From Paenibacillus sp. Root444D2 (lineage in GTDB: Bacteria > Bacillota > Bacilli > Paenibacillales > NBRC-103111), in NCBI RefSeq assembly GCF_001426375.1, contig NZ_LMEO01000014.1, positions 1 to 64,000 on the forward strand: a stretch of 64,000 nt of DNA, in the 5' to 3' direction. Both the position numbers and the translations under genes were made by a program. The notes below the pieces were generated by a model, which saw only the letters and a list, made by a program, of their open reading frames with translations, had not been told where the DNA came from and did not search any database. Positions 26,733 to 34,881 of this stretch are shown here, piece after piece; position 1 is the stretch's first letter; the number at the start of each line of letters is the position of its first letter.

Positions 26733-27764
26733 ATGAGTACGAAGACAGAAACATTGAAATCCAGAGATATTAGTGGGTTCGTGACCAAATACGCAATTTA
26801 CATCGTGCTAGTCGTGTTAGTTATCGGTATCGCGATATATGATCCACGCTTTTTATCCGTAAATATCCTTCGTGATATTTTACTGCAGTCATCCACGCGC
26901 GTTATTATCGCATTGGGTGCGGCATTCATCTTAATCACAGGGGGAACGGACCTTTCGACAGGACGTATCGTCGGTTTGACTGCCGTTATCTCCGCTTCCA
27001 TGCTGCAAACGCAGGAGTATGGAAGAAGATTTTTCCCGAATTTGCCGGAGCTGCCATTGATCGTGCCGATCCTTCTTGCGATCGCAGCCGGTCTATTGGT
27101 AGGTCTAATCAATGGGATCATTGTTGCAAGATTCAAGGTTCCACCGTTCATCGCAACTTTGGGTACGATGGTAGCTGTATACGGAGCTAACTCCTTATAC
27201 TTTGATATGAAACCGAATCAGTCACAGCCGATTGGCGGATTGAGACCAGATTTCAGTAAGCTGGGGACAGGCGCGATCGGAACCGGTTCGACTTATTCCA
27301 TTCCTTACATTGTCATTATTGCCATTGTTGTAGCTATCATCGTTTGGATTGTGTTCAATAAAACGAAGCTGGGGAAATATATGTACGCAATCGGCGGCAA
27401 CATTCACGCAGCGGTTGTTTCAGGTATTAACGTAAACCGTTACCTCATCTACATCTATTCGCTTGCTGGCGCTTTATATGGTCTAGCAGGGGTGCTGGAA
27501 GCAGCAAGAACAGGTGGCGCAACGAATAACTACGGGAATATGTACGAGCTTGATGCGATCGCAGCTTGCGTCGTCGGTGGCGTATCCACTTCCGGTGGTA
27601 TCGGGACTGTACCTGGTGTTCTTGCAGGGGTTTTAATTTTCAGTGTTATCAACTATGGTTTGACGTTTATCGGAATTAGTCCTTACTGGCAGTTGATTAT
27701 TAAAGGCGTAATTATCGTCGCGGCTGTTGCCTTCGATATGCGTAAATACATGAACTCCAAATAA
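26733..27764 (+). CDS. mglC: Galactose ABC transporter permease MglC
   Basis: 343 residues, BPD_transp_2 family with about ten TM helices. Visible features: STRVIIALGAAFILITGGTDLSTGR, GLINGIIVARFKVPPFIATLGTM, the cytoplasmic AARTGGATNNYGNMYELDAIAACVVGG segment typical of RbsC/MglC, and a hydrophobic end. Forms the membrane channel with MglA. Confidence 0.94.
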   Translation: MSTKTETLKSRDISGFVTKYAIYIVLVVLVIGIAIYDPRFLSVNILRDILLQSSTRVIIALGAAFILITGGTDLSTGRIVGLTAVISASMLQTQEYGRRFFPNLPELPLIVPILLAIAAGLLVGLINGIIVARFKVPPFIATLGTMVAVYGANSLYFDMKPNQSQPIGGLRPDFSKLGTGAIGTGSTYSIPYIVIIAIVVAIIVWIVFNKTKLGKYMYAIGGNIHAAVVSGINVNRYLIYIYSLAGALYGLAGVLEAARTGGATNNYGNMYELDAIAACVVGGVSTSGGIGTVPGVLAGVLIFSVINYGLTFIGISPYWQLIIKGVIIVAAVAFDMRKYMNSK

Positions 27765-27817
27765 AGACAGTAAACACCAAGACGCTTTATATCATTTGGT
27801 TATAGGTAATAATGTGA

Positions 27818-27850
27818 AACAGGCTGTCGCGATTTAACGACAGCCTGTTA
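27818..27850 (+). terminator. Hairpin after the mgl operon
   Basis: AACAGGCTGTCG / CGACAGCCTGTT perfect 12-bp stem; weak T tract after it. Confidence 0.75.
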
Positions 27851-27894
27851 TCCTGTATTAAATGAAAGCGATTACTGACGTGGAGGGCATAGTC

Positions 27895-29625
27895 ATGGCA
27901 AATCATAATTCGGCTAGCTGGAGAAAGCAAATAGTATCAGTTTCCTTGAGAAGCAAAATTGTAGGCACATTTATTATTGTATCTTTACTCGTTGCAGTAA
28001 CCAGCGGCATGTCGTATACATACTTAAACAAAGTGGATAGCTCTTATTCCAAGCTCCTAAATGATAATGTCACAATTATTCGAAATGTGTCAGAGATCAA
28101 AGAGAAAACGCAAATACAGAACAGTATGCTGTTCGGATACGTTTTAGACCCTACGAAGGACAAAGAGAAGCTTTTGACAGAAATGAATGGAACCCTTTCT
28201 TCGATCATTACAAAGATGGGAGAGGTTTCAAAGAACGAGGATGAGCAAAGTGCTATCCAATCTATGGCAGATTCGAACATGACGTTTGCTCGCTTAGTGA
28301 AGAAAGTGGCGGAATACGCCGACAAAGGGAATGTGGCTCTAGCCAAAGCGGAAGCGATGCAGTGGGCTATTCCGACAACGGAAACATTGACGCAGGCTGC
28401 CGCGAAGATTGAAGAACTGGAAAGGAACGTTCAAGAGGAAGCTTCGGTCCGCAATCATGATGTGGTTGTTTCGACCGTTCAAACGTTGATCTGGGTCAGT
28501 ATAGCAGCCTTTCTTTTCGCCTTGGCCATCGGCCTCTTGCTGTCTCGCACGATTGTAAATCCCATACGATCTATGGTACAGGCAGCCGAACGAATCGCAG
28601 CATGCGACTTAACGGTTGGTGACATTAACGTGAAGAATAGGGACGAATTACGACATTTGGCCACCGCTTTTAATCAAATGAAAGCCAATCTGCATAGCTT
28701 AATTAGTCAGGTAGGTAGCAGCGCCCAGCACGTAGCTGCTGCCTCGGAAGCGCTTAGCAGCAATTCTGAACAAGTTAGCGAATCTTCGGAGCGTATTACA
28801 TACACAGTTCAAGAGATTTCGATGGGTACGGATGCGCAAGTGCGCAGTGTACACTTGGGAGTCTCCATCATGGAGGAAATGTCAGCAGCCGTTATTCAAA
28901 TTGCAAGCGTCACGCAGTCGGCTAACCATCAGTCTTTCCTCGCGCAGCAAGAGGCAGGCGAGGGCAATGCGGCTGTCGAGACAGCGATAACACAGATGAA
29001 TGCTATTTATCAGAAGATGATGGAACTTGCAGAATCGGTACAGAGTCTTGGTCAACGGTCTGAACAAATCGTCAATGCGAACGCGATGATTGCAGGTATT
29101 GCGCGGCAGACAAACATGCTTGCGCTCAATGCCTCCATTGAAGCGGCGCGTGCCGGAGCCGCTGGTAAAGGCTTTGCGGTCGTCGCCGACGAGGTCCGCA
29201 AGTTATCTATGCAGACTGGAGCAGCGGCGGAAGAAGTCGCCCATCTTGTTTCCAGTATTCAGGATGAAACAAGAAAGGTTGTCAGTTCCACCGAGGCAGG
29301 GAGCCGAGAGGTGCAGACGGGGCTTGAGGTAGTCGGCGTAGCGCGAGATACCTTCAAACGTATTCGCGATGCGATGGACGAAGTTGCGAAGCAGATCGAG
29401 GAAGTAGCGGGAAGTTCGGGCGCTATATCCGAGAAAACACGTGCAGCCGTGGATGTGATTCGCGCGATCGATGAAGTCGCCGGGCAGACCGCTGCGGGAG
29501 CAAGAAATGTATCTTCCAACATCGAGGGTCAGTACGCCAGCATGGAGGAGATTTTCTCCTCAGCGACAGTGCTGAACAGCATGGCTGCTGATTTGCAGAC
29601 CTTAATCGGAAGATTCCGCGTGTGA
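27895..29625 (+). CDS. Methyl-accepting chemotaxis protein
   Basis: 576 residues from the ATG at 27895 with GGAGGG 7 bases upstream (the frame extends to 27862 without a site). TM about 18-42, a four-helix-bundle periplasmic ligand domain (about 43-200), TM about 203-225, HAMP (about 225-280) and the cytoplasmic signalling hairpin with the conserved tip region [20 protein letters not shown] followed by [19 protein letters not shown]. Senses an extracellular or membrane signal for motility. It sits next to mglBAC, whose binding protein serves galactose taxis in enterics, but this receptor has a 4HB sensor and has its own leader, so a direct link is only a possibility. Confidence 0.92.
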   Translation: MANHNSASWRKQIVSVSLRSKIVGTFIIVSLLVAVTSGMSYTYLNKVDSSYSKLLNDNVTIIRNVSEIKEKTQIQNSMLFGYVLDPTKDKEKLLTEMNGTLSSIITKMGEVSKNEDEQSAIQSMADSNMTFARLVKKVAEYADKGNVALAKAEAMQWAIPTTETLTQAAAKIEELERNVQEEASVRNHDVVVSTVQTLIWVSIAAFLFALAIGLLLSRTIVNPIRSMVQAAERIAACDLTVGDINVKNRDELRHLATAFNQMKANLHSLISQVGSSAQHVAAASEALSSNSEQVSESSERITYTVQEISMGTDAQVRSVHLGVSIMEEMSAAVIQIASVTQSANHQSFLAQQEAGEGNAAVETAITQMNAIYQKMMELAESVQSLGQRSEQIVNANAMIAGIARQTNMLALNASIEAARAGAAGKGFAVVADEVRKLSMQTGAAAEEVAHLVSSIQDETRKVVSSTEAGSREVQTGLEVVGVARDTFKRIRDAMDEVAKQIEEVAGSSGAISEKTRAAVDVIRAIDEVAGQTAAGARNVSSNIEGQYASMEEIFSSATVLNSMAADLQTLIGRFRV

Positions 29626-29690
29626 GGAGTAAAGTTGACTCCGAATTTCGGAGAATTCCTCGGTTGGGTAGAATGAGCTGGCTAATTTGG

Positions 29691-29780
29691 CTGCTTTTGA
29701 GTGCTGAAGAGTGCTTTTGAGTGCTGAAGAGTGCTTTTGAGTGCTGAAGAGTGCTTTTGAGTGCTGAAGAGTGCATGAGA
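29691..29780. repeat. Tandem repeat, 20-bp unit, four copies
   Basis: GTGCTGAAGAGTGCTTTTGA repeated at 29701, 29721, 29741 and, partial, 29761, with the last ten bases of a further unit at 29691. Each unit is itself two related decamers (GTGCTGAAGA / GTGCTTTTGA). Non-coding. Confidence 0.9.
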
Positions 29781-29807
29781 TTGCTAAACAGCGGCTAAAG
29801 AGTGCTT

Positions 29808-30000
29808 AAGAGGAACGACAAGACGCTATTTCGGGAAAAATGTGCTGAAAGTCGAATCTAACGGAACGTGACGGCTCTATTTAGGAAAATAGAGCTAATT
29901 TGGACGCGAAGCAGCGAAATAGCGAATCCTCGTTCCTCTTGGGTCATGAAACGGGCGTTTTTTCGTCAAATAAGGCATCTACGTTCCCTTTGCGGAACAT
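29808..30000. repeat. Second location of the GTTCC palindromic repeat family
   Basis: GAGGAACGACAAGACGCTATTTC (about 29810), GAAATAGCGAATCCTCGTTCC (about 29925-29945) and AAATAAGGCATCTACGTTCC followed by CTTTGCGGAAC (29968-29998) match the pieces found at 18.8-19.0 kb. CTATTT-AGGA-AAATAG at about 29876-29889 is an extra hairpin. The gap 29626-30071 holds only these repeats and a terminator. Confidence 0.7.
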
Positions 30001-30027
30001 GCAATCGTAAATAGCTTTAAGCACAAA

Positions 30028-30062
30028 GAAGGACCTGAGGCAGCGCCGCAGGTCCTTTATTT
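30028..30062. terminator. Terminator downstream of ridA
   Basis: AAGGACCTG ... CAGGTCCTT with inner GGC/GCC pairing, flanked by T-rich sequence on the plus side and AAAG on the other. It ends the minus-strand ridA and could also stop plus-strand read-through. Confidence 0.75.
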
Positions 30063-30071
30063 TTATGGTGC

Positions 30072-30536
30072 CTAATCTCTCACTTCTACGATAAGTTCAA
30101 TTTCCACCGGTGTGTGAAAAGGCAGATCACTCGTGCCAATCGCTGAGCGAGCATGTTTGCCCTTCTCACCGAACACAGCCACTAACAAGTCAGATGCGCC
30201 ATTGATCACATAGGGTTGATCGCCAAAGCCTGGAGCGCTGTTGACGAAACCGAGCATTTTTACGATTTTGACAACGCGGTTCAAATCTCCAAGATAGCCC
30301 TTCATAACAGCTAAGCAATTGATAATGGTTTGGCGCGCTGCCTCTTGTCCTTGCTCGATCGTTACTTCACGGCCAAGTTTGCCTTCGTACATAAGTTCAC
30401 CGTTAATACGGCAATCCTGACCGGATAAATAGATGAGATTCCCTGTTTGATTACAAGGAATATACGTGAAACGCGGCTCCGGGGAAGCGGGAAGCGTGAT
30501 ACCTAGCTCTTGTAGACGTTGTTCAATTTGGGACAT
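30072..30536 (-). CDS. ridA: RidA family imine/enamine deaminase
   Basis: 154 residues from the ATG at 30536, preceded by GGAGGT at 7 bases; five extra codons upstream lack support. RidA enzymes hydrolyse the reactive imines released by PLP enzymes, such as 2-aminoacrylate. Typical segments: GNLIYLSGQDCRINGE, GQEAARQTIINCLAVM, VVKIVKMLGFVNSAPGF, and the active-site region HARSAIGTSDLPFHTPVEIELIVEV with the conserved Arg. It lies about 600 bases downstream of a DSD1-type D-amino-acid enzyme on the same strand, which suggests a shared pathway. Confidence 0.87.
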   Translation of the reverse strand: MSQIEQRLQELGITLPASPEPRFTYIPCNQTGNLIYLSGQDCRINGELMYEGKLGREVTIEQGQEAARQTIINCLAVMKGYLGDLNRVVKIVKMLGFVNSAPGFGDQPYVINGASDLLVAVFGEKGKHARSAIGTSDLPFHTPVEIELIVEVRD

Positions 30537-30687
30537 CGTGTTGACCTCCAAGTTATATGATGATGAAATCGAATCGAGACTGCCGATTCATTCGTTATGC
30601 CTCTTTATTTAGAAACCATGGACGCCAGCTTTCGGTTATAACTCATTCAGCGACTAATACACGAAAATGAGCATCCGTAGTTACCAA

Positions 30688-30872
30688 TGTTGTATTTTCT
30701 GCAACAATTCCCATTCCCAAAGGCTATTTGGCCTGTTGATGTTGTAGTTTGTGCAACATTTCGAGCCCATTAGTTGCGAAATGACCTGTATAGGGCTCAA
30801 TTGTTGTACATAATGCAACATCGAAGGGAAAGAGGCGGGATCTGGGCAGCAATTGTTGCACTTTCTACAACA
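30688..30872. repeat. Composite element, four phased 19-bp inverted repeats (copy 1)
   Basis: Sites 30688-30706, 30740-30758, 30802-30820 and 30854-30872, each TGTTGYA-N5-TRCAACA. Start-to-start distances are 52, 62 and 52 bases. Between sites 2 and 3 an extra stem GAGCCC (30763-30768) / GGGCTC (30793-30798) is present; between sites 1 and 2 CCAAA-GGCTA-TTTGG. A decayed fifth site is seen at about 30997-31015. It fills the gap between ridA and the DSD1 gene (30537-31133), where no gene is seen. Confidence 0.85.
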
Positions 30873-30887
30873 TCATTCAACTGAGAA

Positions 30888-30970
30888 TATGCATTCATTC
30901 TTCCATCATTCTTCCATCCATCCATACATACATTCATTCATTCATTCATTCTTCCATCATTCATTCATCC
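30888..30970. repeat. CATT/CATC simple-sequence tract
   Basis: Runs of CATT, CATC and TTCCATC units immediately after composite element copy 1. The open frame through it encodes only a His/Ser/Phe low-complexity string and is not a gene. Confidence 0.85.
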
Positions 30971-31133
30971 GGCAACCTCAAGTGAGCATTAATGATTACC
31001 GATGTTTTATTTTCTGCACCTCAAGTAATCATGTATGACGATGGATTTCGATTAATAGACCTCAATGTAGTATAAGATTAGATGAATGAATCGACGGTCT
31101 TTAAATGGCAGTAATGATGCCAGATTGATAAGC

Positions 31134-32276
31134 TTACTCCAACATACCTCGTGCAAGCACCGGAAGGCGCTCATATGTATCACCGCGCTGCATAATAACC
31201 TGATTATGCAGGTTGACTGTGCTGCAAATGTGATTAGGGATAATACGCAGCTTGTCGCCTATCTGTATGTTGGCTGCTTGGGCAAGTGGCCCAAGATCAA
31301 GCATGCCATGCTCTTCAGACAAGCGAACGAGAATGGCATCCTCAAGGTTCATGATGTGGCCGAAGCCCCGCAGCTGAAGCGGGTCTGTGTCCGGCTGCAC
31401 ATCGGTAGCGAATGTTTTGCTGCCGCCATCGATGATCGCGAGATCCGCCGCCGGGCGGCTAACGACCGTGACCAGCACGCTGCCTGCGCAGTCTTCGATG
31501 TCGCAGAGGCCTAATCGGGCTTGCATCCGATCATAGTACACGTAGGTGCCTGGGCGGACCTCCGTTACGCCTTCTACCGTAGCGGCCGAAGCGGCCGTCG
31601 GTGTGGATCCGACGCTAACGTCCGTGATAGCGATGCCTTGCGCTCTAAGACGCTCGGCCAACTTCACCATTAGTGTGCCTTCTTCTAGACCAGCTGCAGC
31701 CACGTCGAGGGTAGGCTTCCCTGCTAGCAGGGAGCCGCGAAACGTATAGATGCCGGTCAGCCGCAAATGCGGCATGAGGGCGATCTCCGCGGCGAGCGCG
31801 GAGGCCTGCTCGTAAAGTACGCCGGTTCTGCGAAAGCCGGTATCGATTTCCAACCGGACTTGCAGCGAGTGGCCAAGTCGGCTAGCGCACTGCTCTAATT
31901 GCTGAGCGCCTGCCAAGCTATCGACGCCGAAGATCAGCTCGATTTGCTCGCTCAAGCGAATCGCTCTTTCAATCTTGCTAGGAGTCACAAGCGGGTAAGC
32001 GATGAAAATATTGGTGACACCACCCGCCGCCATAACCTCTGCTTCGGACACTTTCGCTACCGTGATACCGACAGCGCCAGCCGCAATTTGTTGGAGTGCT
32101 ACGGAAGGAAGTTTGTGTGTCTTCGCATGCGGACGCAGCTTCACCTGATGTTGGCTAATAACATCAGCCATTGCTTGAATGTTTCGTTCCATGCGTTCCG
32201 TGTCAATAAGCAGGCAAGGTGTTTCTAATGTTTCCAGTGTTTCCGATGTCTCCAGATTCTCCAACGTTTTCATCAT
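31134..32276 (-). CDS. DSD1 family PLP enzyme (D-serine/D-threonine dehydratase or aldolase)
   Basis: 380 residues, alanine-racemase-like fold type III. PLP lysine in RPHAKTHK (about residue 52), DTGFRRTGV, GSTPTA, and the C-terminal metal site PNHICSTVNLHN with the His and Cys expected to bind zinc in D-serine dehydratases and D-threonine aldolases. Either ammonia-releasing dehydration or retro-aldol cleavage is possible; the RidA gene next door favours a dehydratase that frees an enamine. Its start overlaps the regulator's stop (ATGA). The N-terminus LENLETSETLETLETP is a small repeat encoded by near-repeats in the DNA. High G+C in 31400-31900. Confidence 0.87.
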   Translation of the reverse strand: MMKTLENLETSETLETLETPCLLIDTERMERNIQAMADVISQHQVKLRPHAKTHKLPSVALQQIAAGAVGITVAKVSEAEVMAAGGVTNIFIAYPLVTPSKIERAIRLSEQIELIFGVDSLAGAQQLEQCASRLGHSLQVRLEIDTGFRRTGVLYEQASALAAEIALMPHLRLTGIYTFRGSLLAGKPTLDVAAAGLEEGTLMVKLAERLRAQGIAITDVSVGSTPTAASAATVEGVTEVRPGTYVYYDRMQARLGLCDIEDCAGSVLVTVVSRPAADLAIIDGGSKTFATDVQPDTDPLQLRGFGHIMNLEDAILVRLSEEHGMLDLGPLAQAANIQIGDKLRIIPNHICSTVNLHNQVIMQRGDTYERLPVLARGMLE

Positions 32277-32932
32277 CCTTCCACACTCTCTTTCACGGCA
32301 TTTTTGCCTTCCTCTAAGTGACTATAAAGGGTATACTTTGAAATATTCAAATAAGTGCAAATCTTCTCGCCGCCTTTTTTAATCAGAAAAGCACCTTTGG
32401 CATCCAGGAGTTGAATCATGCGCATTTTGTCTTCCTTGGTCATAAACGCAACGGGTTTGCCTACTTGCTCTTGTGCTTCTTGAATTAGGGCATCAAGCAG
32501 ATCGCTTACACTCGTAACGAATGATTCCTTTACTTCTGCTTGTTCCCCAGGACGTATAAGCGTCTGCAGCGTTTTCTCGGCGATCATCAGCTCTGTGATA
32601 TCGTAGTTAATGCACAGCGAGCCAACGATAGTGCCTGCTTTATTTTTCATATACATCGAACTGGAGCGCAGAATGCGTCCATCTTTGGTTTGTGTTAAGT
32701 AGTTAAACTTGTTGCCGTTGACATGATTACCCCGCAGCAGCTCCAAACCGAGATTCGTTCCGGGATCTCCGACTTTACGTCCTGTGATGTGACCATTCGC
32801 AATCGCGACGATGGAGCTGTCGTAAGGACCTGTCAAGTCATGCAGCACGACTTCGCAGTTGTCACCGAATTGAGCGGCAAGTCCTGTCACAAGATCCGTC
32901 AAAAACCCAAATTCATCTTGAATTGATTCCAC
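32273..32932 (-). CDS. YheO/DauR-like PAS and HTH transcription regulator
   Basis: 219 residues. N-terminal YheO-like PAS domain (about 5-125; NCEVVLHDL, SLCINYDITEL) and C-terminal HTH of the DauR type (about 165-215; LLDAKGAFLIKKGGEKICTYLNIS, TLYSHLEE). DauR represses D-arginine catabolism, so this regulator most likely controls the overlapping DSD1 gene and perhaps ridA. GTG 32932 is preferred: AAAGGGAG (32942-32949) is 9 bases away, whereas the ATG at 32941 touches the site. Confidence 0.85.
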   Translation of the reverse strand: MESIQDEFGFLTDLVTGLAAQFGDNCEVVLHDLTGPYDSSIVAIANGHITGRKVGDPGTNLGLELLRGNHVNGNKFNYLTQTKDGRILRSSSMYMKNKAGTIVGSLCINYDITELMIAEKTLQTLIRPGEQAEVKESFVTSVSDLLDALIQEAQEQVGKPVAFMTKEDKMRMIQLLDAKGAFLIKKGGEKICTYLNISKYTLYSHLEEGKNAVKESVEG

Positions 32933-33084
32933 GCCTGTCATCTCCCTTTGTAAGGTTATCTGAGCAAAATGGTAACATAAACCGATTGAATGTCAAACGA
33001 AAAGTTTGTTTAGCTGAAAAAAAGTATGATTTTCTAGCGATGCTCATGTTAATATGTAAAACAAGACCGAAGGAGGGAACACCC

Positions 33085-34881
33085 ATGAGACGCTGGTTTG
33101 CCAAATCCCTGAAACGTAAACTGTCTTTGCTTATTTTGTTCGCGGTTGTATTACCCCTGCTTTCAATGGGGATTGTTTCCTATAGCATCGCAACATCGGT
33201 GACGGAGGACAAAGCGAAGCAGGCGGGCATGAACACGCTGAAGCAAATGTCGGATAAGCTTGATATTGTTATTCAAGACGTTGAGAATATGTCGGTCTTT
33301 CTGATCGGGCAAAAGGATATTCAAACGTATCTCAATAACGAAGAAGGGGACGTCAACAGCTATTCTCTTATCGTGGGCACCTTATGGAATCTATCGTATT
33401 CCAAAAAATACATCTCCAACATTACGATTACACCGAAAAACGGCAACCCTGCACTTTCTACAACGACCATAACCAATTCAGGATTATTTCCTCTCTCACA
33501 GCAATATGAATCCGTTTACAAGCTAGCTTCCAAATGGTGGTCTCCGCTGTATGAAATTCAAACATCGGACGGACCGAAGAAGGTCATTTCACTCATCAGA
33601 CCCATTCGTGATGTCAGTACTTTCAAGACTTTAGGTACGCTTACCGTATCGCTCGATCAGGCAGAAATCGAGCGTTATTTGACAGGTGCAGGATGGGAAA
33701 GCAGCGGGTTCGTTCTTTTGTTAGATCAGTATGATCAGATCATGTCGGGTGGCGATCCGAGTTGGTTAGCACGAACTGTCGGAGAAGTTTTTCCGAAAAT
33801 GGGTGAGCTAACTGAGACAAGCGGTGTGCTTAACGTACAAAGAGACGAACAGCCGCACACGGTTCTGTTTAATCCGATTCCTCGGTTAGGATGGAAATTG
33901 GTTGGTTTCATCCCTACACAGATCTATCAAAAGCAAAATGGTTACGTGCTTACAGTGACAGCTGTTACGATTGTAATTGCACTGCTGCTCGCAATGGGAA
34001 TGGTGCTCTACTTCTTGCAATGGGTAACGAAGCCTTTGATAAAGCTGACCAAATATCTGAAGGATCTGAATCCAGATGAGACGATTCCTACCTATGAGGT
34101 GAAAAGCGTCGATGAAGTCGGACTGCTTGTCCACAGTTATAATAAGCTGAGTGAACGGATAGGTAGACTGAAGGATCAAGTACAGCTGAACGAGGCGATG
34201 AAAAAGGAAGCGGATATTATGGCTCTGCAGGCGCAGATTAATCCGCACTTTCTGTATAATACACTTTCCTCCATACATTGGATTGCCTTAATGAATAAGG
34301 ATCGACAAATTGCTGAAATGGTGGGTGCGCTCAGTGATTTCTTAAGATTTAGTTTGAATAAGGGCGAGGAGTTTTGCGCCGTTCAGCAAGAAATTTCTCA
34401 TGCACAGAATTATGCCTATATACAAGCTATTCGGTTTCCTGGTCAGTTTGAGATTGAATTTTTTATCGATCCCGCGATGGTGCAAACCTCGATGTTGAAG
34501 TTGCTTCTACAGCCGTTGATTGAGAACAGTCTTATTCATGGTATCCAGAAGAAAAAAGCGAAGGGTCACATTTATGTGCACGGAGAACTGAAGGATAGTC
34601 AAATGAAATTCGTTGTTGAAGATACTGGAATAGGCATGGACGAGATGAAGCAACGCGCGATTCAAGATCAGCTCGCTTTGGCCAATCGACAACTGGGTAT
34701 GCTAAGCGAAGTCGCGAAAGAATCGAAGATAGTTGTTACTAGCTACGGACTCATCAATGTTCACCGGAGATTATTACTGCATTATGGAGCGGAGTCTGGG
34801 CTTATTGTTGAGAGTACGCCTGGCGTTGGGACGAGCATTTCATTTTCAATTCCTCTTTGGATGGGAGAACTGGCGACATGA
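33085..34881 (+). CDS. YesM-type sensor histidine kinase
   Basis: 598 residues from ATG 33085 (AGGAGGG 7 bases upstream); the frame extends to 32923 without support. TM about 12-35, dCache-like extracellular domain (about 36-285), TM about 290-312, HAMP, then QINPHFLYNTLSS (His388) and HATPase LQPLIENSLIHG, DTGIGMDE, GLINVHRRLLLHYG. An insertion between the G1 and G2 boxes (KQRAIQDQLALANRQL...) is longer than in the neighbours. Stop overlaps the regulator start. Confidence 0.93.
   Translation: MRRWFAKSLKRKLSLLILFAVVLPLLSMGIVSYSIATSVTEDKAKQAGMNTLKQMSDKLDIVIQDVENMSVFLIGQKDIQTYLNNEEGDVNSYSLIVGTLWNLSYSKKYISNITITPKNGNPALSTTTITNSGLFPLSQQYESVYKLASKWWSPLYEIQTSDGPKKVISLIRPIRDVSTFKTLGTLTVSLDQAEIERYLTGAGWESSGFVLLLDQYDQIMSGGDPSWLARTVGEVFPKMGELTETSGVLNVQRDEQPHTVLFNPIPRLGWKLVGFIPTQIYQKQNGYVLTVTAVTIVIALLLAMGMVLYFLQWVTKPLIKLTKYLKDLNPDETIPTYEVKSVDEVGLLVHSYNKLSERIGRLKDQVQLNEAMKKEADIMALQAQINPHFLYNTLSSIHWIALMNKDRQIAEMVGALSDFLRFSLNKGEEFCAVQQEISHAQNYAYIQAIRFPGQFEIEFFIDPAMVQTSMLKLLLQPLIENSLIHGIQKKKAKGHIYVHGELKDSQMKFVVEDTGIGMDEMKQRAIQDQLALANRQLGMLSEVAKESKIVVTSYGLINVHRRLLLHYGAESGLIVESTPGVGTSISFSIPLWMGELAT

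Noticed and set aside
30688-30872. CRISPR array
   Set aside because: Repeats are 19-bp palindromes with unequal spacers of 33/43/33 bases, only four units, and no cas genes nearby.
30853-31038. 61-residue frame of His/Ser/Phe repeats
   Set aside because: Translation of the CATT/CATC simple-sequence tract.
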